Assembly: GCA_964620445.1 (NCBI GenBank)
Contig: CAZUHB010000007.1
Span: 62,001 to 126,000, forward strand
Source of the DNA: CAZUHB01 sp964620445
GTDB taxonomy: Bacteria; Planctomycetota; B15-G4; CAYZWU01
DNA: 64,000 nucleotides
Reading direction: 5' to 3'
The translations under genes were made by a program, and so were the position numbers. Shown piece by piece: positions 41,871-52,188 of the stretch. The notes beneath the pieces were generated by a model, which saw only the letters and a program-made list of their open reading frames with translations, had not been told where the DNA came from and searched no databases. Every line of letters begins with the position of its first letter. Position 1 is the stretch's first letter.

Positions 41871-44597
41871 ATGAGCCGTAAAAAAAAGCGCAAGCTCTTT
41901 CTACTCGACGGGACAGCCCTCGCCTACCGGTCCCACTTCGCCTTCGTCAAGAGGCCGCTGCTGAACTCGCAGGGCCGCAGCGTGGGCGCCATCTTCGCCT
42001 ACACCGGAACGCTTCTGCGTATTCTGCGCGAGGAAAAGCCCGACCTGATCGCCGTGGCATTCGACAGGCCCGAGCCGACCTTCCGCCACGAGAAGTACGC
42101 CGAGTACAAGGCGACGCGCGACAAGACTCCCGATGAACTCGTCGAGCAGCTGCCCGACGTCAAGGCGATCACCGAGGCGCTCGGCGTCCGGCTCGTGGAA
42201 AAGGCCGGGTGGGAGGCGGACGATCTGATCGGAACACTCGCGGTGCGGGGCGCCGAGAGCGGACACGACGTCTTCATCGTGGCCGGCGACAAGGATTTCA
42301 TGCAGCTCGTCTCCGACGAGATCAGGATCTTCAACATCGCGCGCGCGGACAGCGACGTGACCCTCCAGGGCATCGACGAGGTGCGGGAAAAGTTCGGCGT
42401 CCCGCCGGGGTGTGTCGTCGATGTGCTCGGGCTCATGGGCGACTCGTCGGACAACGTACCCGGCGTACCCGGTGTCGGCGTGAAGACCGCCATAAAGCTG
42501 ATCAACGATTACGGCAGCATGGACGACGTCTACCGGAACCTGGATCAGATCAAGAGCGCCGCCCTGCGGAAGAAACTGGAGCAGAACCGAGACCTGGCTT
42601 TTCTTTCCAGGGAGCTTGTCGTCATCGATTGCGACGCGCCGATCGAGTCCGACCTGGAAACGCTCGGGCAGGCGGAGCAGGACACGGCCTTTCTCCAGGA
42701 GAAATTCATCGAGTTCGAATTCAACAGCTTCATCCCCTACCTCGACGCAACGGGCGCGCGCGACGACGTGGACCGGACTTACAACCTCGTCGACGATGAC
42801 GCCAAGTGCGACGCGCTTCTGAGCCGGCTCGCCGGGGCGCCGGCATTCGGCTTCGATACCGAGACGACCTCTCTCAACCCGCGCCAGGCCGAGATCGTGG
42901 GTGTTTCGATCGCCATCGAGGAGAGGGAGGCTTTTTACATACCCGCCAGCCTGCCCGGCCGGCTCTTCGGGAACGAGGATTCGATCCTCGACCGGTTCCT
43001 CGAAGGTTTTGCCGTCCTGCTTGCCGACCGGGAAAAGGAAATCATCGGCCAGAACCTCAAGTACGACCTCGCCGTGCTCCGGCGCGCCGGGCTCGATCCG
43101 GCCGACGCGCGGCTTTTCGACACGATGGTGGCCCATTACCTCTGCCATCCGGGCGAGATGCAGCACGGCCTCGATTTCCTCAGCCTCAAGTATCTGGGCG
43201 TGAAAAAGATTCCCACCACCGATCTGATCGGCAAGGGCAAGAAGCAGATCAGCATGGCCGATGTTCCCGTGGAAAAGGTCTGCGAGTACGCCTGCGAGGA
43301 TGTGGACATGACGCTCCGCCTACGAAACATCTTCGCCCGCGAGCTCGACGAGATGGAACTCACCGGCCTGTTCTACGACCTCGAGATGCCGCTCCTCCTC
43401 GTTCTCGAGGAAATGGAGCACAAAGGTCTCCGCGTCGACCGAGACGTTCTCGACAGCCTGCAGGCCGAGTACGCCCAGCGGGTGAGCGAACTCACCGCCG
43501 AGATCTACGGGCTCGCCGGAGAGGAGTTCAACATCAACTCGACGCAACAGCTCGGAAAGATCCTCTTCGAAAAGCTCGAGGTCCACAAGGAGGTCGGTCT
43601 CAAAAGGGTACGGAAGACCAAGACCGGCTACTCGACGAACGCGGCCGTGCTCGAGTCGATCTCGGCCCACCCGCTCGGACGCCTCCTGCTCGAGTACCGC
43701 CGGCTGCAAAAGCTCAATTCCACCTACGTGGAGGCGCTGCCGCGGCTGATCGAGAAGGAGACAGGCTGCGTCCACACCTCGTTCAACCAGGCCGTTGCGG
43801 CCACGGGCCGGCTCTCGTCGTCCGATCCGAATCTGCAGAACATTCCGATCCGCACCCCCGAGGGGAAGAGAATCCGCGAGGCTTTCGTACCGCGAGAAGA
43901 GGACTGGCGGATCCTGTCCGCCGATTATTCCCAGGTGGAACTGCGGATCCTGGCCCACATCTCGGGAGACGAACGGCTCCAGAACGCTTTCCGCGAGGGG
44001 GAGGATATCCACTCCGGCACGGCGTCGCTCATCTTCGGCGTTCCCCTGGACGGGGTCACGCCCGAGCTGCGCGGCCAGGCGAAGACGATCAACTTCGGCA
44101 TCATCTACGGGATGGGGCCCCAGCGTCTCGCCCGCGAAACGGGTTTGTCCTTCGCCGAGGCGAAGAATTTCATCGAGGCCTACTTCGATACTTTTCCCGG
44201 GGTGAAGGGGTACATCGACAGTACCCTCGAGCAGGTCGGCGAGACCGGTTTCGTCTCCACCCTGCTCGGGCGCAAGAGGGCGATCGACGACCTGGACACC
44301 ATGAATCAGATGGTGCGCGCCAGCATGGAGAACGTGGCCGTGAACACTCCGATCCAGGGGACCGCCGCCGACCTGATCAAGAAGGCGATGATCGCCATTC
44401 CGCCGGCCCTTGCCGATCGCGGTCTGCGCGCCGTGATGGTTCTCCAGGTTCACGACGAGCTTGTCTTCGACGTACCCGGCGATGAAATCGACGCGGTGGG
44501 AGCGCTGGTCAGGGCCGAGATGGAGTCGGCCATGGAACTCGACGTTCCCCTCGTCGTGGACATCGGTGTGGGCCGCAACTGGCGCGAAGCGCACTAG
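41871..44597 (+). CDS. polA: DNA polymerase I
   Basis: 908 residues, full length. 5'-3' exonuclease domain (1-290, 'LLDGTALAYRSHFAF', 'WEADDLIGTLA', 'GDKDFMQLV', 'GDSSDNVPGVPGVG'), 3'-5' exonuclease domain (about 310-500) with its acidic residues present (FDTETT, NLKYD, YACEDVD), so proofreading looks intact, unlike in several other bacteria. The polymerase domain has 'SADYSQVELRILAHISGDERL' (motif A, read in parts), 'RGQAKTINFGIIYGMGPQRLA' (motif B, read in parts) and 'VLQVHDELVFD' (motif C). It removes RNA primers and fills repair gaps. AAGGTAA precedes the ATG. It follows the retropepsin gene and converges on the tamA-like gene. Confidence 0.97.
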   Translation: MSRKKKRKLFLLDGTALAYRSHFAFVKRPLLNSQGRSVGAIFAYTGTLLRILREEKPDLIAVAFDRPEPTFRHEKYAEYKATRDKTPDELVEQLPDVKAITEALGVRLVEKAGWEADDLIGTLAVRGAESGHDVFIVAGDKDFMQLVSDEIRIFNIARADSDVTLQGIDEVREKFGVPPGCVVDVLGLMGDSSDNVPGVPGVGVKTAIKLINDYGSMDDVYRNLDQIKSAALRKKLEQNRDLAFLSRELVVIDCDAPIESDLETLGQAEQDTAFLQEKFIEFEFNSFIPYLDATGARDDVDRTYNLVDDDAKCDALLSRLAGAPAFGFDTETTSLNPRQAEIVGVSIAIEEREAFYIPASLPGRLFGNEDSILDRFLEGFAVLLADREKEIIGQNLKYDLAVLRRAGLDPADARLFDTMVAHYLCHPGEMQHGLDFLSLKYLGVKKIPTTDLIGKGKKQISMADVPVEKVCEYACEDVDMTLRLRNIFARELDEMELTGLFYDLEMPLLLVLEEMEHKGLRVDRDVLDSLQAEYAQRVSELTAEIYGLAGEEFNINSTQQLGKILFEKLEVHKEVGLKRVRKTKTGYSTNAAVLESISAHPLGRLLLEYRRLQKLNSTYVEALPRLIEKETGCVHTSFNQAVAATGRLSSSDPNLQNIPIRTPEGKRIREAFVPREEDWRILSADYSQVELRILAHISGDERLQNAFREGEDIHSGTASLIFGVPLDGVTPELRGQAKTINFGIIYGMGPQRLARETGLSFAEAKNFIEAYFDTFPGVKGYIDSTLEQVGETGFVSTLLGRKRAIDDLDTMNQMVRASMENVAVNTPIQGTAADLIKKAMIAIPPALADRGLRAVMVLQVHDELVFDVPGDEIDAVGALVRAEMESAMELDVPLVVDIGVGRNWREAH

Positions 44598-44665
44598 GAG
44601 GAACGGGAGATCGATCAGGCCCATCCCGCCCCCCCCTCCAGCATCGCCGCGGGGGCCGCTGCTTT

Positions 44666-46723
44666 CTAGAACGCGAATCCCACGCTCAGGTGCAGCGCCC
44701 AGAGCTCCTCGTCGCTGCGGCGGTTCGGATTCCAGCCCCAGTCGAGACGTACCGGACCGATCGGCAAGTCGTAGCGAAGCCCGAGGCCGAGAGCGAAGCG
44801 GTAATCGTCGAAACCCGCGTCCTGCCTCCGAAGAATCACGTTGCCGCCATCGGCAAAGAGAGCCGCTCCCAGCCTCTCGTAGAGCGGGGTGCGCAGCTCG
44901 ATGTTGGCCGTACTGTAAAACTCTCCGCCCGCGGGATCTCCCTGCAACTGGGGGCCCAGTTCGTGTTCCCGAAACGACCGCACACTGTCGGCGCCGCCGT
45001 TGAAGAAACGATGCTGCAAGGGGATCACGGCGGTCTCGGACTGCCGCACGATGATCCCGGCGCGCGCGCCCGCGGCAAGCACCCAGCGCCCCGGCCGGTC
45101 GAGCGAGAACAGCCACGCCGTTCGTCCGGTGATCCGGTTGAAGGCGAGCGTTCCTCCCAGGGAATCGTCGGCGACCTCGAACTTGATCTCGTTGAGCATC
45201 CCCTTGGTCGGATTGATGCGGCTGTCGCGCCGATCGAGCACCCACCCGGTGAACAGGCTGCCGATCGACACCCGGTCGGCGAGCTCGGTATTAGCGAATC
45301 CCGGTTCGACGCGGTCCGCGTCGCTCTTCTCGTAGGAGTATCCAAAGGTCGACTCGAGCCCGTGTTTCCAGTCCTTGCCCACCGAGGCGATGACTCCATA
45401 GTCGCTTTTTAAAAATGACGGAAACTGGCGCTGTTCCGTGTGGATTTCGACCGTTCCGCTCAGGGGAAGGCCCAGAAAAAGCGGATCGGTCAGACTGCTC
45501 TCCACGCGCGCGCCCTTGAAGGATCCCTTGACACCCGACGTGCCCTTTAGTCCGCGGCCGAAGAGATTGCGGTCGGTGTAGATGATCGATCCGCGCAGCA
45601 ACTCGTACGATCCGTAGCCCGCGAGAAAGGCCACGTCTCGCGGTTCGCGTTCGGTCAGCACGAAGGTGATGTCCACGAACCGGGCCTCTCTCAGCGTCGT
45701 TTCGACGCGAACCCTGTCGAAAAGCGCCGTGGCATAGAGACGGCTCATCGTTTCCTCGAGCCGAGCCCCGTTGAACAGAATACCTTCCTCCAGGGTGACG
45801 AGGGATGCCAAAAAACCCTCCTCTGTCCGCTCGTTCCCCTCGAATCCGATCCTTCCCACCTTGCGCTTTTCGCCGGCGCGCACGGTGAAACGGATCGCCA
45901 CATTTCCGGTGGAGCGGTCGCTGTCGACGTCGGCGCTCACGCGCGGATCGACATGGCCCCGCTTCCGGAAAAAAGCGTAGATCTTTTTCTCGGCTCTCGA
46001 AACCCAGGTCGTCGTGAACGGACTTCCCCGCGGTTGCCCGAGGGCATCGACAAGAGCTTCTTCCCGATAGCCGACATCCACGTCGAATCGGAGCGCGCTG
46101 ATCGTGAACCGCGGTCCTGGACGGATCACGACATCCACGTCGGCGACCTCTTCGCTCTCGCGAAAGGTCACCTCGGGCTTATCGACCTCGGCCGTGAGAT
46201 ATCCCTCCGACCTGTACCAGGCGCGGATGAGCCGGGCCCCGTCCTCGACGCGGCTCTGCACAAAAATAGTGTCCCCCCCCACCCAGGAGGTTTCGGGGCC
46301 CGTGAAAAACTGGGAGAGCGTACGGCGCGGCACGTCGCCCCGCCCCCTCAGCCCGATGCTGCCGAGAACGGCGCGCGGTCCCTCGATGACGCGGAAGACC
46401 GCCAGCGCCGGGGGACCGGCGTCGAATTCGTACTCGACCCTCGCCTTGTGATACCCCTGTTCTCTGCAGTATTCCTCCATGGTGAACGCGGCATCGTCGG
46501 CCAGGTACTCGCGTCGCTCACGTTCGAGCACGATCAGTTCATCGGCAACGGCCCGCTCGAGCTGCCTTCGCGACATTTTTTCGAGTCCGCGAAATCGGAT
46601 CGACAGCTTGTCGCTCGACGCGCTCTCCCCTTCCGCGCCTGGCCCGGACGGCGCCGAACAGGCGCACAGGGCAAGGGACGTCAGAAAGACCGCGATGATG
46701 AGTTTCACGTGGCACGCCTTCAT
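44666..46723 (-). CDS. Omp85/TamA-type outer-membrane assembly protein with lipoprotein signal
   Basis: 685 residues from ATG 46723. The N-terminus reads as a lipoprotein signal with lipobox LCAC (Cys22), unusual for Omp85 proteins. POTRA-like repeats follow (about 40-400, e.g. 'VGRIGFEGNERTEEGFLASL'), then a 16-strand-type beta-barrel with the diagnostic 'GGADSVRSFREHELG' and a C-terminal aromatic residue ('HLSVGFAF'), the usual barrel-insertion signal. Its ATG overlaps the stop of the tamB gene (ATGA), giving a TamA/TamB pair that moves material or lipids across the periplasm to the outer membrane. BamA is less likely because of this partnership. Confidence 0.88.
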   Translation of the reverse strand: MKACHVKLIIAVFLTSLALCACSAPSGPGAEGESASSDKLSIRFRGLEKMSRRQLERAVADELIVLERERREYLADDAAFTMEEYCREQGYHKARVEYEFDAGPPALAVFRVIEGPRAVLGSIGLRGRGDVPRRTLSQFFTGPETSWVGGDTIFVQSRVEDGARLIRAWYRSEGYLTAEVDKPEVTFRESEEVADVDVVIRPGPRFTISALRFDVDVGYREEALVDALGQPRGSPFTTTWVSRAEKKIYAFFRKRGHVDPRVSADVDSDRSTGNVAIRFTVRAGEKRKVGRIGFEGNERTEEGFLASLVTLEEGILFNGARLEETMSRLYATALFDRVRVETTLREARFVDITFVLTEREPRDVAFLAGYGSYELLRGSIIYTDRNLFGRGLKGTSGVKGSFKGARVESSLTDPLFLGLPLSGTVEIHTEQRQFPSFLKSDYGVIASVGKDWKHGLESTFGYSYEKSDADRVEPGFANTELADRVSIGSLFTGWVLDRRDSRINPTKGMLNEIKFEVADDSLGGTLAFNRITGRTAWLFSLDRPGRWVLAAGARAGIIVRQSETAVIPLQHRFFNGGADSVRSFREHELGPQLQGDPAGGEFYSTANIELRTPLYERLGAALFADGGNVILRRQDAGFDDYRFALGLGLRYDLPIGPVRLDWGWNPNRRSDEELWALHLSVGFAF

Positions 46724-49700
46724 CGGAAGCGTATCCTGTAGACAAGACCGAGATTCATGTCGGCGTAGATATCGCGCTCCACCTGGAGGGACCAGGGCCC
46801 CTGAATCCTGTACTCGACGACCACGTTGTCCGTGCCGTCGCGGCCCACCTCGCTCCCGATGGTCAGCTCGATGCGATCCATGATCGATTCGCCCGACTCG
46901 GTCGCCTCGCTGCCGAAGTACTTCTGGTAGAGCTCCATGCCGAGGTAAGCGCCCACCTGCTTGAGCGCTTCGTTCTCCACGCCTTTCGTGCGCAGGCTCT
47001 CGGGCAGCATGCCCGTGGTGACCAGGACGATGACCTCTTCCTCGGGCAGCGGCGGAATCGTGGCGAAGGTCATTTCCGGATCGTTCAAGGGCCCCCAAGC
47101 GGTGAACGAGATGTCGTAGCTCTGACGCCTTCCGCGGGCGGAGAGTTCGACGTGAGGCATGTAGGGATCGCGTTCGGTGAAGCTGAGCCGCCCGGCGTCG
47201 ACCTCGAACCGCGAGTTGGGAAACTTGAGGAACATATCGTTGAACGTGGCTGTTCCCTGGAAGAAAGGATCCCTCCCCGTTCCCCTCAGAAACATGTCGA
47301 GGAGGAGTTCGCCGCTGATCAGATTGTTGTCCACCACGACGTCCTTCTCGTTCCGCGTGACGAGGGCCACGTCGAAAACGAGATCGGCCAGATAGGGATC
47401 GGTGAACGAAAAGGGTTGCAGCCGGTCGTCCACGCTGGGCGGTCCCTTTCCGGGTATGAGAGGGATATACCGCACGAATCGGGTATCGGCCAGAGCCACC
47501 TCTCCCGACAGGCGCGGATGTTCGATCGGTCCCTCGAGCACGAGATCGAGATCGCCCCTCACTCTGAGCCCCCTGCCCCGTGAAAGAAGCACATGGTCAC
47601 CGCGGAGCTTCAAGTCGATCGAGGCGGGCGCAAAATCCACGAAGGCGACCGATCCCTCCAGATGAACGGGACCGGCTCCCATCTCGGCGTCGAACGAATC
47701 GATATGAATCCCGGAGCTGTCCGCCCTGAGGGAGACCTCGATCCCCTCGAGGGACGGGATCCGGCTCTCGAAGCGCACAACGCCCTCGGTGAGCGACAGG
47801 CAGGCGGTGAACCGGGGAGCGGACAGGACCCCTTCCAGGTCGGCATCAACGGTCATCAAGCCGCCGAGCCGCCGGAGTCCCGGCACGAGCCCGTTGAATC
47901 GGGCCAGATCGATTCCGTTGCTCTCGATCCTACCCTTGACCGGCCCGTCCTCCTTCAGGAGCCCCCTCTTCCCGACAGACTGCCAGCCGATTCCCAGCGG
48001 GAAGAGACCGTTGGCTTTCAGGTAGGCGCCTCCCAGTGTTTCCATGGTCAAATCGTCGATCGCGAGAGATTCCCCTCCGAACAGGAGCCGGGCGCGCACG
48101 TCGACGGGAATCTCTGATCCGTCGCCCTGGAAAGGCAGGACGCCCTGCTCCACGGCGAGATCGACGTGGAGGCGGGGGGCGGCGAGGGTTCCTTTTCCTT
48201 CGATCGCGACCGACGCACTCCCGGAGATCCCCGTTCCCAGGAGATCGGCATAGGCGGCGAGATCCTCGCCGTCGACGTGAAAATCGAGTTCGAACGAAGT
48301 CTCCTCCCCGGGCAAGGCGAGCCGCCTCCCGGAAGGGTTCTTCAGATCGACGGACAGGGCGCCCCGCGCCACGGGCCGGCCTTCGCGCGAAAGGTCCAGA
48401 TCGGAAACGATCAGCCGCCCCTGTTCGAGGCGGCAGGTGGCGCGAAGATCGTGGGCGACGACCGAACCGAAAACCAAATCCTCCGCTCGAGCGGTCAGTT
48501 CTCCCCGCGGGAAATCGAAAGGGCCGAAACAGTCGAATTCCCCCGACACCCTGCCGGAAAGCCCGGGCGCCATCCCGATCGCCGCAAGATCGATCCGTTC
48601 GAAGGTCCCCTCGACCTCGATGCCGCGAGGATCTCCCGGAGCGGCGTCGCAAGCCAGACTCGAGAGGTCGATCTGGATCGGCATCCGGCCGGATCCCGCT
48701 ACCGAGCCGATCTGGCTCGAAAAGTCAACGGAGCTCACGCGCAGCGCGCCGTCCGCGAGGCGAGCTTCGAGGGCCAGGCTCCACGGCAGCGACGCGATCC
48801 CGTCCGAAAGGCGATCTGCAATCGCTGCCGGCGTCTTCTCCATGGTGAACCGCGCCGCCAGATCCGCCCGCGGTGCGGACAGGGGCCCCTCGAGACGGAG
48901 AGATCCATCGGCGACACCCTCCGCCCCCCCGGCCCGAGGTATGATGCGGGACAGGGTGGCGAGGTTCAGGTCGTGCCATTCGATCGAACCTTCCACCTCC
49001 TCGGGCTTCGCGAAGAGCGCCCCTCGGTCGAGATTCCACCCGATCCGCGCCTCGACTCTTCCTCCATCGGCCAGAAGAAAACCGAGGCGCTCCACCTGGA
49101 AATGCCCCGGAGTCAGGCTGGCCCGGAAACCGACATCGTCCACGTCGATCCGGTCGATCGAAAAACGCTCGACGCGGAGATCGACGTTGCCCGAAAAAGC
49201 ATCCGTGGTCCCCGAAAGATCGAGCGTGGCCTCCAGCCCTTCCCAGTCGACCGGTTCGTCATACCCGGCCAGAGGAAGCAACCAATCGAGAAAGGAGGAG
49301 TCCGTTCCCGAAAGGGCCGCATGGATCCGCGCCGACCGGTCGGGCATGATCTCCCCTTCGATCAGGACCGATCCCGAACCGGCGTCGAATCGCGTCGGCG
49401 CCACCTCCAGGCGGCCCGCATCGAAATCGACGACGAGCGGATCGGACAAGGTGATCCCCTTGCCGTCGATATCGCCTTCGAGCCGAGCCACCTCGATGTG
49501 AAATCTGTTTTCTCTCCGATCGAGACAGGCGTCTTCGATGCGGATCGACGCCGAGCGGCTCTCGAAACCGGCCTTCTCGAGTCGGAACACGCCCTCGTCC
49601 AGCCGGCCCGCGCCGTCAACGGCCGCTCCGGCGAGCAGTTCGACGGACTCGATCTTTTCGATGTCGATGATCCCCTTCAACGCGGACCGATCCCGCACCT

Positions 49701-50853
49701 GGAAGGAGAACTCCGCCGCGGCCTCATCGAAAAGAGGAGACCAATCCTTCAACGGCAAGACTCCTCCCGTCACGGCCAAGGCGACGGAATCCCCGCTGAT
49801 CTCGCAATGATCGAGACGCAATGAGCCTTCGCCCAGATGGGCGGAAAGATCCACGTCGAGCGGCTCCGTGCCGAGCCAGCCGCCCCCGGTCACATGGCAG
49901 TCGACGTCGACCTCGAGCGCGGCAGGCTCGATGAGTGGACCTGCCACGGTGATCGTGCCGTCGAGGCGCCCCCACAGGGGGAGATGGCTCCCCACGAAGG
50001 GCGCCAGTTCTTCCGCCGTCCGCTCCATGTCGAGTCCGGATGTTCGGACCGAGGCTTCCAGAGAAATCTCCTCTACCAGGAGCGCTTCCGCATCGATATG
50101 GGTCGAGCCGCCGGTCTGCACCACGTCGATCACCAGGCCGGCACGGGGATTCTCTCCCGCGCTGATCGTCAACAACGCGCCGAGTCGACGATCGCCCGGC
50201 TCCGGTTCGGAGAGCCTGATCCGATATCTGTCCCTCTCGAACAGGAGATCGAGGCCCACGCCGCGCCAGAGTTCGTCCCAGTCCGGCGTCGAGAGGTGGA
50301 TGCAATCGGCGCACAAGCGCCCCTCTTGCTGTCCGGAACCGGTTGGAGGACCGACCGACAGAGAGCCCCGCCAGGCGCTCAGAATCCGCTCCCGGGTAAC
50401 GATGTCGACCTGTCCCAGACCGATCTCGACAATGGGAAGGCTGCGGGGCAGCACGATGGTGCTCGGCCCCGTTTCGTCGGAACGGTCGGTGATCCCCGGA
50501 CGATCGAGATCGACTGACAGAAAGGTGTTCTCGGCACTGATCGAAAGGGCGGCCAGATCGCCCGCGATCAGCTTCAGGGGGTTGTAGCGGGCTCGAACGC
50601 GATCGACCGACAGGGATCGGACCTGTGACCGCTCGTCACCCGCGGTGGCGCGGATCGCGGTGCAATGGATTTCGGTGACGAGGTTGCCGCCAAGATCGCC
50701 GACCTCAGCCGAAACGCCGAGCGCTTCACCGATCACGGCGGCGGCATGCTGCCGGATCAAACCGCCGAACAGGGGCCACCGCAAGAGATAGGTCCCCGCG
50801 AGCAGCACGAGAAGGAGCAACAAGATGGTGCGCAGCTTGAAGCGCCTGACCAC
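46720..50853 (-). CDS. tamB: TamB-like translocation/assembly protein
   Basis: 1377 residues from GTG 50853 (GGAGG 9 nt upstream; a GTG at 50859 is only 3 nt from it). A single N-terminal membrane anchor (about 5-22) is followed by more than 1200 residues of repetitive beta-structure ('VDVDCHVTGGGWLG', 'LEGPIEHPRLSGEVALADTRF') and a C-terminal TamB/DUF490 domain with 'GTGRDPFFQGTATFNDMF' and 'PPLPEEEVIVLVTTGMLP'. TamB spans the periplasm as a hydrophobic groove and is thought to carry phospholipids or outer-membrane proteins. The overlapping Omp85 gene supports the call. The C-terminus ends in Arg rather than Phe. Confidence 0.93.
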   Translation of the reverse strand: MVRRFKLRTILLLLLVLLAGTYLLRWPLFGGLIRQHAAAVIGEALGVSAEVGDLGGNLVTEIHCTAIRATAGDERSQVRSLSVDRVRARYNPLKLIAGDLAALSISAENTFLSVDLDRPGITDRSDETGPSTIVLPRSLPIVEIGLGQVDIVTRERILSAWRGSLSVGPPTGSGQQEGRLCADCIHLSTPDWDELWRGVGLDLLFERDRYRIRLSEPEPGDRRLGALLTISAGENPRAGLVIDVVQTGGSTHIDAEALLVEEISLEASVRTSGLDMERTAEELAPFVGSHLPLWGRLDGTITVAGPLIEPAALEVDVDCHVTGGGWLGTEPLDVDLSAHLGEGSLRLDHCEISGDSVALAVTGGVLPLKDWSPLFDEAAAEFSFQVRDRSALKGIIDIEKIESVELLAGAAVDGAGRLDEGVFRLEKAGFESRSASIRIEDACLDRRENRFHIEVARLEGDIDGKGITLSDPLVVDFDAGRLEVAPTRFDAGSGSVLIEGEIMPDRSARIHAALSGTDSSFLDWLLPLAGYDEPVDWEGLEATLDLSGTTDAFSGNVDLRVERFSIDRIDVDDVGFRASLTPGHFQVERLGFLLADGGRVEARIGWNLDRGALFAKPEEVEGSIEWHDLNLATLSRIIPRAGGAEGVADGSLRLEGPLSAPRADLAARFTMEKTPAAIADRLSDGIASLPWSLALEARLADGALRVSSVDFSSQIGSVAGSGRMPIQIDLSSLACDAAPGDPRGIEVEGTFERIDLAAIGMAPGLSGRVSGEFDCFGPFDFPRGELTARAEDLVFGSVVAHDLRATCRLEQGRLIVSDLDLSREGRPVARGALSVDLKNPSGRRLALPGEETSFELDFHVDGEDLAAYADLLGTGISGSASVAIEGKGTLAAPRLHVDLAVEQGVLPFQGDGSEIPVDVRARLLFGGESLAIDDLTMETLGGAYLKANGLFPLGIGWQSVGKRGLLKEDGPVKGRIESNGIDLARFNGLVPGLRRLGGLMTVDADLEGVLSAPRFTACLSLTEGVVRFESRIPSLEGIEVSLRADSSGIHIDSFDAEMGAGPVHLEGSVAFVDFAPASIDLKLRGDHVLLSRGRGLRVRGDLDLVLEGPIEHPRLSGEVALADTRFVRYIPLIPGKGPPSVDDRLQPFSFTDPYLADLVFDVALVTRNEKDVVVDNNLISGELLLDMFLRGTGRDPFFQGTATFNDMFLKFPNSRFEVDAGRLSFTERDPYMPHVELSARGRRQSYDISFTAWGPLNDPEMTFATIPPLPEEEVIVLVTTGMLPESLRTKGVENEALKQVGAYLGMELYQKYFGSEATESGESIMDRIELTIGSEVGRDGTDNVVVEYRIQGPWSLQVERDIYADMNLGLVYRIRFR

Positions 50854-50869
50854 GATCACCCGCCTCCGC

Positions 50870-52177
50870 CTAGATATTTACAAAGGCGTCCGCCAAATTC
50901 CCTGCCCTGTCCAGATAGGCCGGCCTGCCTTTCACCAGAGTGGCTGCCACTCTGCCCTGCAGTTCGAGGCCGACATAGGGCGACACATGGGCCCGCGACA
51001 GAAAATCTTCTTCTCTCACGGTCCAGCACCGTTCGGGATCGACGAGAACGATATCAGCCGGCCACCCCCTTTTCAAAGCGCCCTTGTCGGCCAAACGGTG
51101 AACGCGCGCGGGATTGGCGGAACAGAGAGAGACCACGTCGTCGAGAGTGAATTCCCCGCGCGCGACCAGGGTGGTCATGAGCGGCAGGAGAAGATCGACC
51201 GAGGAGATTCCAGCCGGCGACTTGGCAAAGGGAAGCCTTTTCTCCGCCGGTTTGTGAGGTGCATGATCGGTGGACACGATCTCGATGATGCCCTCCTTCA
51301 GGGCTTCGAAGAGCCTTTTCCTGTCATGCTCGGACTTGATCGACGGATAGACCTTGAGCCGGCTCCCGTAGCGGGCCGTGTCCGCGTCGGTGAAAAAGAG
51401 GTAGTGCGGGCAGGTGCTGGCGCTCACGTCGACGCCCTCGCAGCGCGCGTCGGCAATCAGGTCGACGGCGCCCGCGGTAGTGACGTGGAAGACATGAAGC
51501 CTGGTGCCGCAATCGCGCGCCAGGTCGATGGCGCACTCCACTGCGTGAATCTCCGCCGCGGGCGAACGGATCGTGCTGAAGTCCGCGGGGTCGTTCGGAT
51601 CGAGCCCCTCGGCGTGCCGGCGGATCAGGCGTCCGTCTTCGGCGTGCACGATCAGGAGGCTGCCGAGGCGGGCGCAGTGCGAGAAGAAGGGGCGCATCCC
51701 CTCCTCGTTTTCGTAGCCTTCGTCAGCGTGGGAGGGTGCCATGAAAAGCTTGAAGCCGGCTGTCAGAGCCGCCATTTCGTCGATATGGGAGAGTGTCTCC
51801 CGGACGGCGCTCGCGTAGAAGGCGACGTCGACGCACGACTTGCGCGCGACCGTGGCGCGCTTGGCGCTCACCAGTTCCGGAGAGGTCAACAGGGGAAGGC
51901 TGTTTTGCACCTCGAGCACCATTCCCGCACCGCCGTGGGCGGCGGCTGCCGAGCCCGATGCGAAATCTTCCTTCTCCTCCGCTCCCGGTTCCCGGAAATG
52001 AACATGGTTGTCGACGAGCGCCGGGAGGGCAAAAAGGCCGCCGCAATCGACCTCGCCCCCCCTCGTTCCGCTGAACGTGCCGATCTGCTCGATATGGCCG
52101 CCGGAGACGTGGATCTTGTCCCCTTCGATCGCCGCGCGGTCGGGGAACCTCAAATTGGTGAGCGTATATTCATTCAT
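50870..52177 (-). CDS. pyrC: Dihydroorotase (class I type)
   Basis: 435 residues from ATG 52177. Amidohydrolase metal motif 'VDNHVHFREPG' (H58, H60), a Lys in 'AGFKLFM' where the carboxylated lysine is expected, 'LLIVHAED', 'LHVFHVTT' and 'IVSTDHAPH' supplying the catalytic Asp. It closes carbamoyl-aspartate to dihydroorotate in pyrimidine synthesis. Hydantoinase- or allantoinase-like activity is a less likely alternative, as these are usually named by other context. The gene begins 11 bp after the stop of the phosphatase gene and ends 16 bp before tamB, so the four minus-strand genes may share a transcript. The Shine-Dalgarno is weak. Confidence 0.87.
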   Translation of the reverse strand: MNEYTLTNLRFPDRAAIEGDKIHVSGGHIEQIGTFSGTRGGEVDCGGLFALPALVDNHVHFREPGAEEKEDFASGSAAAAHGGAGMVLEVQNSLPLLTSPELVSAKRATVARKSCVDVAFYASAVRETLSHIDEMAALTAGFKLFMAPSHADEGYENEEGMRPFFSHCARLGSLLIVHAEDGRLIRRHAEGLDPNDPADFSTIRSPAAEIHAVECAIDLARDCGTRLHVFHVTTAGAVDLIADARCEGVDVSASTCPHYLFFTDADTARYGSRLKVYPSIKSEHDRKRLFEALKEGIIEIVSTDHAPHKPAEKRLPFAKSPAGISSVDLLLPLMTTLVARGEFTLDDVVSLCSANPARVHRLADKGALKRGWPADIVLVDPERCWTVREEDFLSRAHVSPYVGLELQGRVAATLVKGRPAYLDRAGNLADAFVNI

Positions 52178-52188
52178 GCAATGATTTC

